The notes: generated by a model from the sequence alone, not told the origin. 8,202 nucleotides of DNA from Nitrosomonadales bacterium (GCA_009885185.1 VFLF01000418.1:1-8202), one strand, 5' to 3'. Counted from the stretch's first letter, positions 1 through 6,262 are shown. A program made the numbers and translations.

Positions 1-688
1 CGAGGGCTTTGGCATACGCCAGTCCGCGCTCACGGTTAAAGCCTGCATTGGCATCCACCGCCAGGTGTTGGCTGGACTGCATCAGTTTCAGCGAGGCTTC
101 GACGCGCGCGACATCTTCCGGAATGCTCGCCCCGCCCACCTTGATTTTCATCACGGTGTAGCCGTTGTCGAGCTTGTCGCGGATTTCGTCGAGCAATTCG
201 GGTATACCCTTGCCCGGCTCGTACCAGCCGCCGCCCACGTAACACGGGATTTTATCGATCACCTTGCCGCCGTTGTAACGCTCGGCCAGCACGCGGTACA
301 GCGGCTTGCCTTCGATCTTCGCCACGGCGTCCCAGCAGGCGACTTCGATGGTGCCGATGGCCACCGAGCGCTCGGTATGCCCACCCGGCTTTTCACGCTG
401 CATCATCGCGGCGAGAATTTTTTCCGGGTCGAGGTTGTTGCCCGATGCGTCAAGCAGTGATTCAGGCTTGGCTTTCAGAATACGCGGAATAAAGCGGTCG
501 CGCATCTGCGCGCCGCAGGCGTAGCGACCGGTGGAGTTGAAGGCATAGCCCACCACCGGCTTGCCGTCGCGGATCACATCGGTGATGACGGCGACGACCG
601 AGGTGGTCATTTCACTGAAGTCGAACACTGCGTTGCGCAGCGTGGATTTCAGCGGGACGGCGGTTTCACGGATGTCGGTAATACGCAT
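1..688 (-). CDS. Enolase-superfamily dehydratase, D(-)-tartrate dehydratase-like (3' part cut off by window edge)
   Basis: The 229 visible residues form the N-terminal capping domain and the first strands of the TIM barrel of a mandelate racemase/muconate lactonizing enzyme family protein. As I recall the sequence, the closest known relative is Bradyrhizobium D(-)-tartrate dehydratase (TarD), which turns D-tartrate into oxaloacetate. Shared stretches are the MTTSVVAVITDV-like segment (27-38), Y48-x-FNSTGRY (to 56), EKPGGH-ERS (99-108), and GGGWYEPGKG (152-161). The catalytic KxK motif is present as K181-I-K183, and the first magnesium ligand as D212 in LAVDAN. The remaining metal ligands and the catalytic histidine lie beyond the window. 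The start at 688 matches the family N-terminus and has a weak GGAA seven bases upstream. It is the last visible gene of a run that begins with two Bug receptors, which suggests a catabolic role for an imported hydroxy acid. Substrate is inferred; other acid-sugar dehydratase activities are possible. Confidence 0.88.
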   Translation of the reverse strand, partial: MRITDIRETAVPLKSTLRNAVFDFSEMTTSVVAVITDVIRDGKPVVGYAFNSTGRYACGAQMRDRFIPRILKAKPESLLDASGNNLDPEKILAAMMQREKPGGHTERSVAIGTIEVACWDAVAKIEGKPLYRVLAERYNGGKVIDKIPCYVGGGWYEPGKGIPELLDEIRDKLDNGYTVMKIKVGGASIPEDVARVEASLKLMQSSQHLAVDANAGFNRERGLAYAKAL

Positions 689-740
689 TAGTTTTCCGGC
701 GAGTTGTCAGGGAATGAAGTCTTTCACATACCAGTACTGT

Positions 741-815
741 CGTTCCCGCGCAGGCGGGAACCCATAACACCGCTCCACTTGAGACGCCGCATGGATTCCC
801 GCGTGCGCGGGCATG
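741..815. repeat. 75-bp palindromic repeat element (dRS3/REP-like doublet)
   Basis: Two 25-bp ends (741-765 and 791-815) are inverted copies of each other, identical at 21 of 25 positions by my count, around a 25-bp centre. Each end is itself a palindrome: GTTCCCGC-GCAG-GCGGGAAC at 742-761 is perfect over 8-bp arms, and CCCGCG-TG-CGCGGG lies at 798-811. The unit resembles the Neisseria dRS3 repeat (ATTCCC-N8-GGGAAT) and the dispersed palindromic repeats common in proteobacterial intergenic regions. It sits between two genes of the same orientation, where such elements can stabilise or terminate transcripts. Copy number in the genome cannot be seen from this window. Confidence 0.75.
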
Positions 816-894
816 CCGGGGGAAAGTTTTTCGCGCTCTATTGCATCTGCAAGGTCGGGAACCAGACTATGCCCGCTCGCGTCAACTCACCGGG

Positions 895-1878
895 CTACTG
901 CACCTGCACATTGGCGTTTTTCACCACGCGTTTCCATTTTTCGACTTCCACGCGCGTCTGCTCCATGAATTCCGCCGGCGTGGAAAGCACGAAGTCGAAG
1001 CCCAGCCCGGTGACGCGCTCGCGCACGTCGGGCATGTTGCCGATTTTCATCAGGTCTGCGTGAAATTTTTTCACGATGGCCGCCGGCGTGCCCGCCGGGA
1101 AATACACGCCTTGCAGGGTTTCGGATTCCTGATCCTTGTAGCCCGATTCGGCCATGGTCGGCACATCGGGAAACGCGGCATGCCGCTTCGCCGAGGCCAT
1201 CGCCAGGCCGCGCAGCCGCCCCGCCTTCACGTGCGGCGCGGGCGTGGGCAGCGCGCTGCACGCGAGGTTGACCTGTCCCGCCAGATGCGCCCCCACCGAC
1301 TGGCCGGCGCCGTTGTACGGAATATTATTCAAATCCATTTTCACCGCGTATTTCAGCATCTCCACCGCGAGATGCGGCGTGGTGCCGATGCCGGGCGTGG
1401 CGAACGCGAATTTTTTCGGGTCGACGTTGGCAAGCTTCAACACATCTGACAGCGTCTTTGCGGTCACACTGGTGTGCGCGGAAAAAAGATTCGGCGACGC
1501 GGCAAAATTGGTGATGGGGATAAAGCTCTTGTAGGGATCATACGGAACCGATTTGTACAAACCCGGATTCACCACGTACGCCGAGCTGTTGACGAGCACG
1601 GTCTGCCCGTCGGGCGCGGCATTGGCGCCGATGCCGGTGCCTATGTTGCCGCCGGCGCCGGGCCGGTTATCAACGATCCATTGCTGGCCGGTAATCTCCG
1701 TCATGCGCGCGGCGATGATGCGCGCGATCACGTCCGTGGTGCCGCCCGGCGCGAACGGCACCATCACACGCACCGGCCGCGTAGGCCAAGCAGGATCCGC
1801 CGCGAACGTCGGCGCGGCGACGCCGCAGCACAAACCCAGAGTAGTAATTAAGTATTTGTTTTTAAATGATTTTTTCAT
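895..1878 (-). CDS. Bug/TctC-family periplasmic solute-binding protein (receptor 1)
   Basis: This 327-residue protein has the full length and layout of a tripartite tricarboxylate transporter receptor. A signal peptide (KKSFKNK basic start, hydrophobic 9-22) ends at a likely cleavage after TFA26. The ligand-clamp motif PFAPGGTTD follows, with the conserved aspartate at D49, then DNRPGAGGNIG (70-80), an APDG turn, a GIGTTPHL loop, an IPYNGAG segment and FPDVPTMAESG near the C-terminal third. Such proteins bind small carboxylates and deliver them to a TctA/TctB-type permease. AAGGA lies six bases before the ATG, supporting this start. It follows receptor 2 after 15 bp and precedes the tartrate-dehydratase-like gene, so a hydroxy-dicarboxylate ligand is plausible but unproven. 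The ISPYKG-type motif of its neighbours reads IPYNGAG here, which may signal a different ligand. Confidence 0.93.
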   Translation of the reverse strand: MKKSFKNKYLITTLGLCCGVAAPTFAADPAWPTRPVRVMVPFAPGGTTDVIARIIAARMTEITGQQWIVDNRPGAGGNIGTGIGANAAPDGQTVLVNSSAYVVNPGLYKSVPYDPYKSFIPITNFAASPNLFSAHTSVTAKTLSDVLKLANVDPKKFAFATPGIGTTPHLAVEMLKYAVKMDLNNIPYNGAGQSVGAHLAGQVNLACSALPTPAPHVKAGRLRGLAMASAKRHAAFPDVPTMAESGYKDQESETLQGVYFPAGTPAAIVKKFHADLMKIGNMPDVRERVTGLGFDFVLSTPAEFMEQTRVEVEKWKRVVKNANVQVQ

Positions 1879-1893
1879 AATGTATCCTTGGTG

Positions 1894-2853
1894 CTATTCC
1901 GCCTTGATGCCAGCGCTCTTGATGACCTTCGCGTAACGCTGGGTTTCCGCCTGAATGAAACTGGCGAACTCCTGCGGCGTGTTCACCAGCGGCTCAATGC
2001 CGCCCGATGCCAGACGTTGCCGCAGGTCCGCGGACGCCAGCGCCTTGTGCATCTCACCGTTCAGACGCGTGATGATCGGCGCGGGTGTCGCCGCTGGCGC
2101 GAGTACGCCGTACCACAGCCGCACAATGAAATTCTCGTGACCCAGTTCCTTCACCGTCGGCACGTCGGGCAGTTGCGAGGCGCGATCCGGCGCGAACACC
2201 GCCAGCGCGCGCGCCTTGCCGGCCTTCACCTGCTGATACGACGCCGGCACCGTCATAATCAATGCATCGACCTCGCCGCTGAGGAGGCTGATCAACGCTA
2301 CGCCCGAACCCTTGTAGGGCACGTGATTCATGCGGGTGTTGGTCAGGCTCATCAGCAGTTCCGGCGTGATATGCGTGGTGGTGCCCACGCCGCCGGAGCC
2401 GTAGTTCAACTTGCCGGGGCTGCGCCGCAGCAGATCGAGAAACTCCTTGAGATTTTTCGCCGGCACCGACGGATGCACCAGCAAGACGTTGCGCATTTCC
2501 GCCGCCAGCGAAATCGGCGCGAGATCCTTCTGTTCGTAATTGAGCTTGGCGTACATCGACGGCGCGATGGCGAGCACCGACGACACCAGCACGATTGTGT
2601 GGCCGTCGGGCGGTGATTTGGCCGCCACCTCGATACCCAGATTGCCGCCCGCGCCGGGGCGGTTGTCAGCCACCATGGTCTGCCCCATCTGTTCGCCGAG
2701 CTTCTGCGCTAGCGCGCGACCCAGGAGATCGGTCGGGCCACCCGGCGGAAACGGCAGCACCAGCCGCATCGGTTTGGCCGGAAAGGTTTGTGCCTGCGCC
2801 GCCGACAATATCGCCGCGGCGGCAATCAATAACACTATCAGTTTGTGCAGCAT
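1894..2853 (-). CDS. Bug/TctC-family periplasmic solute-binding protein (receptor 2)
   Basis: This is a 319-residue Bug receptor. Signal peptide residues 1-21 (MLHKLIVLL start, hydrophobic core, cleavage after AQA21) lead into the family core. The core shows FPAKPMRLVLPFPPGGPTD with the ligand-binding aspartate D42, ADNRPGAGGNLG, a PPDG turn, VHPSVPAKNLKE, YGSGGVGTTTH, HVPYKGSG and LPDVPTVKELG. The open frame extends 38 codons further upstream to 2967. The start at 2853 is preferred because it gives a clean signal peptide and has AGGAGG six bases upstream, one of the strongest ribosome-binding sites in the window. The gene is first in the leftward operon, 15 bp ahead of receptor 1. The two receptors are clearly different sequences, so this is not a recent tandem duplication. 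Confidence 0.94.
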   Translation of the reverse strand: MLHKLIVLLIAAAAILSAAQAQTFPAKPMRLVLPFPPGGPTDLLGRALAQKLGEQMGQTMVADNRPGAGGNLGIEVAAKSPPDGHTIVLVSSVLAIAPSMYAKLNYEQKDLAPISLAAEMRNVLLVHPSVPAKNLKEFLDLLRRSPGKLNYGSGGVGTTTHITPELLMSLTNTRMNHVPYKGSGVALISLLSGEVDALIMTVPASYQQVKAGKARALAVFAPDRASQLPDVPTVKELGHENFIVRLWYGVLAPAATPAPIITRLNGEMHKALASADLRQRLASGGIEPLVNTPQEFASFIQAETQRYAKVIKSAGIKAE

Positions 2854-2884
2854 GGAACTCCTCCTTATTGTAAGTTCGTCACGC

Positions 2885-2893
2885 ATTATGCCA
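2885..2893 (-). promoter_or_regulatory. Candidate extended -10 promoter for the leftward receptor operon
   Basis: On the minus strand the sequence reads TGGCATAAT, an extended -10 (TG, one base, CATAAT). It lies about 32 bases before the receptor 2 start, placing transcription start just upstream of the AGGAGG site. No good -35 hexamer is visible, which is usual for extended -10 promoters. Confidence 0.4.
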
Positions 2894-2923
2894 GCACTGA
2901 GGCTAAAACATCTATCCCTGCGA

Positions 2924-2952
2924 TGGACTCCACCGGGAGCGTCCGTTACGAT
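2924..2952 (+). promoter_or_regulatory. Weak candidate sigma-70 promoter for receptor 3
   Basis: TGGACT at 2924-2929 and TACGAT at 2947-2952 are separated by 17 bases, each matching four of six consensus positions. Transcription would start about 25 bases before the receptor 3 start codon. The 129-bp region between the divergent genes must hold promoters for both directions, but this one is only a plausible fit. Confidence 0.22.
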
Positions 2953-2982
2953 TAGAGCCTGTATCACCTCGCGGATTAACCC

Positions 2983-3963
2983 ATGATGTCGCGGCGCCTG
3001 ATCGCTATCACACTAACACTACTGGGAGCGGCGCAAGGCAGTTATGCGCAACCCCTGCCCCAGAACTACCCAAACAAATCCGTTCGCGTCATCGTCGGCT
3101 CGTCGCCCGGCGGCGGCATCGACATCATGGCGCGCGCGGTGGCGCAGCGGCTGACCGAGCGCTGGGGCAAGCCCTTTGTCGTCGACAACCGCGCGGGTGC
3201 AAACGGCATCATCGGCATAGAAATGATCGCCAATGCGCCGCCCGACGGCTACACGCTCTTCGGCGGCGCGAGCCTGATCGTCACCGCCACGCCGATGAAA
3301 AAAGTGCCGTTCGACACGCGCAAGGCGATCACGCCCGTGGTGCAGATGACCAGCGTTCCGGTGATGCTGGTCACCCCGCCGTCGCTGCAAGCGAGCTCGG
3401 TAAAGGAGCTCATCGCGCTGGCGCGCGCGAAGCCCGGCACGCTGAGTTACGGCACTTCGGGCGTGGGCTCCATCGCGCACCTGGGCACCGAGCTGCTCAA
3501 GCACATGGCCGGCGGCATCGATATCGTGCATGTGCCCTACAAAGGCACCGGGCAGGCGTTCGTCGATGCCATGAGCGGGCAGATTCATCTGCTCTACGCC
3601 AGCGGACTGGGCGCCGTGCCGCATATCCGCAGCGGCAAGCTGAAATTCCTCGCCGTCACCACGTCAAAACGCCTGCAGGCCTTCCCCGACGTGCCGACAG
3701 TGGCGGAAACCCTGCCCGGCTATCAACTCGACAATATGCACGCACTCTACGCACCCGCCGGCACGCCGCCAGCCATCGTGCGCGCAATCAACCGCGAAGT
3801 GGTGCAATACGTCAACACGCCCGAGATGAAGGACCGGCTGGCGCTCGAAGCCACCGAAGCCGCGCCGCCGAACACACCCGAGGAATTTCGTGAAAACTTC
3901 GCGCGCCAGGTGGCAATGTGGGAGCGGTTTATCAGGTCGTCGGGCGTGACCATCGGCCAGTAG
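2983..3963 (+). CDS. Bug/TctC-family periplasmic solute-binding protein (receptor 3)
   Basis: This 326-residue receptor is divergent from the leftward operon. Signal peptide residues 1-22 (MMSRR basic start, hydrophobic ITLTLLGAA, cleavage after SYA22) precede the family core. Motifs are VGSSPGGGID with the ligand aspartate D47, VDNRAGANGIIG, a PPDG turn, YGTSGVGSIAHLG, HVPYKGTG and FPDVPTVAET. The first clamp loop reads SSPGG where the other three receptors have PFxPGG, so its ligand pocket probably differs. Two ATGs lie side by side (2983 and 2986); GGA seven bases upstream favours 2983 only slightly, and the one-residue difference is immaterial. The gene runs with three bases to spare into an alpha/beta hydrolase gene, forming a two-gene unit in which the hydrolase product or substrate might be related to the ligand. 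That link is inference. Confidence 0.93.
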   Translation: MMSRRLIAITLTLLGAAQGSYAQPLPQNYPNKSVRVIVGSSPGGGIDIMARAVAQRLTERWGKPFVVDNRAGANGIIGIEMIANAPPDGYTLFGGASLIVTATPMKKVPFDTRKAITPVVQMTSVPVMLVTPPSLQASSVKELIALARAKPGTLSYGTSGVGSIAHLGTELLKHMAGGIDIVHVPYKGTGQAFVDAMSGQIHLLYASGLGAVPHIRSGKLKFLAVTTSKRLQAFPDVPTVAETLPGYQLDNMHALYAPAGTPPAIVRAINREVVQYVNTPEMKDRLALEATEAAPPNTPEEFRENFARQVAMWERFIRSSGVTIGQ

Positions 3964-3966
3964 CGC

Positions 3967-4944
3967 ATGCGGCTAAAAAAGTATTTTTCACGATGGGTGG
4001 TAATCGCACTCGCCGTATTCACAGCACTCGCAATAGGTATCACTCGCCTGGCGGATGGCGCTGATCTCACCCGCGCCTATCTCAATGCTCATGCCGGCAA
4101 CTGCGGGCTCAGTGCTGCGCACGTCAACGCACTGCGCCGCTATCAGGTGTTGCTGGTTCCCGGTTACTTTGCCGATTATGAACCAGCCTATTTTGCCGAC
4201 GCCATGCGCTGGCTTGCCTCGATCGGCGTCGCCCATCAAAAGGTCGCCATCGCATCCGGACAAAGCGTGGCGACCAACAGCGCGATCATTGCTACGGCAA
4301 TACGCCAAGCCGCGCAGCCGATACTGCTAATCACGCACAGCAAAGGATCGGTCGATACCCTCGACGCGCTGCTGTCCGAGGCAGCGTTGCGGACCAAAGT
4401 GCATGGCTGGATTTCGCTGCAAGGCGCGTTCTTCGGCTCGCCGGTCGCCGACAAATTGCTCGATGGCTCCGCCATCAATCCGCTGTTCGCAACGCTGATT
4501 CTCGGGTTTTTCGGCGGCACCCGGGAGTCGGCGCACGGCTTGAGCACGGGCGCCTCGCGGCAGTACTATCGAGAACGCGCGGCCGCCATCCGGCAACTCC
4601 TGCGCGATGTGCCCGCGCTGGCGCTCGCCAGTGCCGTGGATGCCAAACCCGACACGGTCGCCAATACGTCGCTGGAACTGCCCTACGAATGGATGGCGCG
4701 CGAGGGCATCCGCAACGATGGCCTGATACCGATTGATGCCGCAGTGCTGCCCGACATGGATTTCATCCGGCTCTCGGGCATCGATCACATTGCGCCGGTG
4801 ATGGCTGCACAGAAACCATTTGACCGCGTGCGCATGCTCAAGGCGCTGCTGCTCACCTTGCGCGCGCCGGCGCAGCAGGGCACGCCGCAGCACGTACAGC
4901 AGCGCACACCATTTAACGGCCTGGCACGCAACGCGGGCTGCTGA
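3967..4944 (+). CDS. Exported or membrane-anchored alpha/beta-hydrolase (lipase/esterase-like)
   Basis: This 325-residue protein begins with a basic start (RLKKYFSR) and one hydrophobic segment (about 10-28), a signal peptide or membrane anchor. The strand VLLVPGYFADYEP (61-73) resembles the oxyanion-hole strand of lipases. ILLITHSKGSVD (119-130) is a nucleophile elbow with S125 as the likely nucleophile, although the first glycine of GxSxG is replaced by T123. NDGLIP places the acid at D251, as in the NDGLV motif of bacterial family I lipases, and GIDH supplies H274. The three catalytic residues are therefore present in the proper order. The natural substrate is unknown. The start is only 3 bp after the receptor 3 stop with no clear ribosome-binding site, so translational coupling is likely. 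The C-terminal tail after about 303 is rich in Gln, Thr and Pro and looks disordered. Confidence 0.8.
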   Translation: MRLKKYFSRWVVIALAVFTALAIGITRLADGADLTRAYLNAHAGNCGLSAAHVNALRRYQVLLVPGYFADYEPAYFADAMRWLASIGVAHQKVAIASGQSVATNSAIIATAIRQAAQPILLITHSKGSVDTLDALLSEAALRTKVHGWISLQGAFFGSPVADKLLDGSAINPLFATLILGFFGGTRESAHGLSTGASRQYYRERAAAIRQLLRDVPALALASAVDAKPDTVANTSLELPYEWMAREGIRNDGLIPIDAAVLPDMDFIRLSGIDHIAPVMAAQKPFDRVRMLKALLLTLRAPAQQGTPQHVQQRTPFNGLARNAGC

Positions 4945-4958
4945 GCGGCTGATCCGCT
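4944..4958. terminator. Short inverted repeat bridging two convergent stop codons
   Basis: AGCGG (4944-4948) and CCGCT (4954-4958) form a 5-bp stem with a 5-base loop. It overlaps the last base of the hydrolase TGA and most of the TAG of the AtzH-like gene. There is no T tract on either strand, so strong intrinsic termination is doubtful. Confidence 0.2.
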
Positions 4959-5325
4959 ACGTCATGTAACTCACATGCGCTGACACAATACGCCAGCCTT
5001 CGGGCATGCGCACCCACGCCTGGCTCTGCCGGCCATTGCGGCCCGCGCGGGTAAATTCGATGTTCGTCGTTGCCGTATCCCGTCCATAACTGGTGACCGC
5101 GGTTTTGCCAACCACGCGCCCGACACTTTTCGGATCACGCGCGCCACGGAAGCTGGCGATCTCGGCATGGCCGTAGAGATTTTCGCCCGTGCCGTAGCGG
5201 ATCGTCAGTGGGTGGTTGTAGAACAGTTCGTTCAGCACGGCGACATCGTTGTCGATGATCGCCTGCTGGTAACGGTTGAACTGCCGGGTCACCTCCGCCA
5301 GCACTTGCGGGTTGTTGATTTCCAT
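4957..5325 (-). CDS. AtzH/HpxZ-like protein (DUF3225, NTF2-like fold)
   Basis: This 122-residue protein matches the AtzH-like family, which includes HpxZ of oxalurate catabolism in enterobacteria and AtzH of cyanuric-acid/biuret pathways. Visible family features are the opening helix EVTRQFNRYQQAIIDNDVAVLNELF (11-35), the stretch R43-Y44-G45-x-G-E48-N-L-Y-G52, F59-R60-x-x-R63, a YGRDTATTN strand, and the ending GRQSQAWVR (98-106) with GWRIVSAHVS (110-119). It is full length. GGGGA about seven bases upstream supports this start. Family members usually sit beside an amidase or an AtzG-type (DUF4089) subunit; neither is here. Instead it is preceded by a tiny membrane protein in the same transcript. 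Its role is unknown; a small-ligand-binding or accessory function is the family expectation. Confidence 0.85.
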   Translation of the reverse strand: MEINNPQVLAEVTRQFNRYQQAIIDNDVAVLNELFYNHPLTIRYGTGENLYGHAEIASFRGARDPKSVGRVVGKTAVTSYGRDTATTNIEFTRAGRNGRQSQAWVRMPEGWRIVSAHVSYMT

Positions 5326-5350
5326 CAGGCTTCCCCGTCAAAGATTGGCG

Positions 5351-5473
5351 TCAGCGCTTGGGCCACAACACGCCCTGATTGCCGCGCACCACCGTACCGA
5401 TGCCCAATCCGGTGATGCTGAACATCAGCGCCAGCCCCACAACGTAATTGCGCTTGCATCCGCGAAAGTTCAT
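5351..5473 (-). CDS. 40-residue single-span membrane protein, unrecognised
   Basis: The frame runs from ATG at 5473 to TGA at 5351 and encodes 40 residues. A basic N-terminus (MNFRGCKRN) is followed by one hydrophobic span, roughly V11-V29 (VVGLALMFSITGLGIG...), and a basic tail ending GVLWPKR, which suggests a single membrane helix. Evidence that it is real: GGGAG lies six to seven bases before the ATG, a near-consensus sigma-70 promoter lies about 50 bases upstream, and it ends 25 bases before the AtzH-like gene with nothing else to occupy the space. Codon use is like the neighbours. I do not recognise a family. It could act as a membrane partner for the AtzH-like protein, but position is the only support. 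Confidence 0.7.
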   Translation of the reverse strand: MNFRGCKRNYVVGLALMFSITGLGIGTVVRGNQGVLWPKR

Positions 5474-5525
5474 GATGATCTCCCTTGACTACGTTCTCTA
5501 CGTTCGTCGCTGCATGTCGAGTTTG

Positions 5526-5555
5526 ATTATACGCACGGCGCGTTCACCCTGTCAG
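5526..5555 (-). promoter_or_regulatory. Near-consensus sigma-70 promoter for the small membrane protein/AtzH-like pair
   Basis: On the minus strand CTGACA (5555-5550, five of six consensus positions) and a perfect TATAAT (5531-5526) are separated by 18 bases. Transcription would start near 5519, leaving a leader of about 45 bases with GGGAG before the 5473 start. This is the best promoter in the window and implies steady housekeeping-type expression. Confidence 0.72.
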
Positions 5556-5603
5556 CGCGCCAAATTCCAGAGCAATTTAACCGGGATCATCGGGATTTAC
5601 CGC

Positions 5604-5609
5604 TAAAAT
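5604..5609 (+). promoter_or_regulatory. Possible -10 box upstream of the degraded HupE-like gene
   Basis: TAAAAT matches five of six -10 positions and would start transcription about 27 bases before the ATG at 5643. No convincing -35 hexamer is visible at the right distance, so this is only a hint that the remnant keeps its old promoter. Confidence 0.2.
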
Positions 5610-5642
5610 CATCGTGGCTCATCCTGTAAGTCCTGTCCATCC

Positions 5643-5997
5643 ATGTTGAAACGGGTTGTTGGGTTTGTGCTTGCGGCTTGCGTCCTCGCGACAGGCGTCT
5701 TCACGGCGGCGCACGCGCACGACATACCCGCCGATGTGCGTCTGCACATTTTCTTCAAGCCCGCCGGCAACACGCTGCAAGTGCCGATACGCGCGCCAAT
5801 GTCGGCGCTGCGTGAAGTGGATTTCCCTAAGCGCGGTCCCGGCTAGCGAGCAACTGGCGAAATTTCCGTTACCCACATTCGACGCCGCGTTTGCCGCGGG
5901 CGCCGCGCGCGGCCTGATCGCGTTGCTGATACTGGGCGCGCTGGTGTGGCTGATGAACGGTACGGTGCGTCGATGGATGCACAAAAATGATAAATAA
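5643..5997 (+). pseudogene. Internally deleted and frameshifted HupE/UreJ-like membrane protein gene
   Basis: The first 67 codons (5643-5846) encode a signal peptide (cleavage after AHA25) followed by HDIPADVRLHIFFKP, then a stretch ending in VDFPKRGPG before TAG at 5844-5846. This resembles the start of a HupE/UreJ_2-type protein of roughly 350-400 residues, in which the exported N-terminal domain continues past the GPG. In a different frame, from about 5842 to TAA at 5995-5997, SEQLAKFPLPTFDAAF and a hydrophobic helix LIALLILGALVWLMN followed by a basic tail resemble the last membrane segment and C-terminus of the same family. The histidine-rich membrane core is missing. The simplest reading is one internal deletion, about 200 to 300 codons, that also broke the frame. 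The alternative is a genuine 67-residue secreted peptide, which I think less likely. Family names are from recalled sequence patterns. Confidence 0.6.
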
Positions 5998-6059
5998 AAC
6001 AGATATTTGCGTTATTTCCGTGTGCGTCATCGCTTTGCTGCGGAAGGCGGCAACGACAA

Positions 6060-6073
6060 CGGTTTTCAAACCG
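6060..6073. promoter_or_regulatory. 14-bp palindrome, candidate operator A
   Basis: CGGTTT-TC-AAACCG has perfect 6-bp arms around a TC centre. It shares this architecture and 10 of 14 bases with the palindrome at 6091-6104, and the differing bases change in pairs so both stay symmetrical. The centres are 31 bp apart, close to three turns of B-DNA. Confidence 0.4.
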
Positions 6074-6090
6074 GATAAAAAATCACGCGA

Positions 6091-6104
6091 GGGTATTCAT
6101 ACCC
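6091..6104. promoter_or_regulatory. 14-bp palindrome, candidate operator B
   Basis: GGGTAT-TC-ATACCC has perfect 6-bp arms around a TC centre, the partner of the site at 6060-6073 (joint pattern SGGTWTTCAWACCS). It lies just upstream of the possible -10 box at 6123-6128, a position suited to control of receptor 4. The regulator family cannot be named with confidence. Confidence 0.4.
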
Positions 6105-6133
6105 ATTCCATATCATTGGGGACATAATTGCCG

Positions 6134-6163
6134 CGTTCCATCCCGCCATGTGAGGGTGGAACG
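6134..6163. repeat. Imperfect hairpin in the receptor 4 leader
   Basis: CGTTCCA (6134-6140) pairs with TGGAACG (6157-6163), and after a bulged T6141, CCC (6142-6144) pairs with GGG (6154-6156) around a 9-base loop. There is no following T tract. It may be an operator near the transcription start or an RNA hairpin in the leader. Confidence 0.4.
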
Positions 6164-6262
6164 TTGCCTCACACTAGAAATGGAATAATGCCACGGCACG
6201 GCATCGGCACCGCGCGCGATGCGCGCCTTGCCCGGGCGCAATCTCAACCTCAGGAGACGGCA

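Larger units (their letters stand above)
5998..6262 (+). other. Non-coding leader of receptor 4, rich in inverted repeats
   Basis: No convincing gene lies in these 265 bases. An in-frame extension of receptor 4 to 6128 is open but lacks a signal peptide and a ribosome-binding site. The region carries two 14-bp palindromes, a longer hairpin, a possible CATAAT -10 box at 6123-6128 without a good -35, and a GC-rich self-complementary stretch at 6212-6239 (GCGCGC-GAT-GCGCGC at 6212-6226) close to the ribosome-binding site. It looks like a regulated promoter and leader. Confidence 0.5.

Noticed and set aside
65..460. Open frame of 131 codons on the plus strand
   Set aside because: It is antisense to the dehydratase gene, whose frame matches a known family throughout; the plus frame has no recognisable motif.
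704..1063. Plus-strand frame of 119 codons across the repeat
   Set aside because: Its N-terminal part is the typical translation of the palindromic repeat (FPRRREP, DSRVRGH) and the rest is antisense to receptor 1.
1888..2616. Long plus-strand open frame of 242 codons
   Set aside because: It lies opposite receptor 2, is rich in Arg and His as expected from a GC-rich shadow frame, and matches no family.
2854..2967. N-terminal extension of receptor 2 to 2967
   Set aside because: The AGGAGG site and signal peptide place the start at 2853; the extension would cover the promoter.
5656..5841. First half of the open frame from 5656 to 5997 as a gene
   Set aside because: It is out of frame with the signal peptide and HDIPADV domain and is Arg/Ser/Cys rich; only the last 50 or so codons look like protein.
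6060..6085. Intrinsic terminator after the degraded gene
   Set aside because: The CGGTTT/AAACCG stem is followed by an A-rich run on the plus strand, and on the minus strand the T run precedes the stem, so neither direction fits.
6128..6262. N-terminal extension of receptor 4 to 6128
   Set aside because: AGGAG and the signal peptide start fix the ATG at 6263; the extension encodes no export signal and overlaps the leader hairpin.
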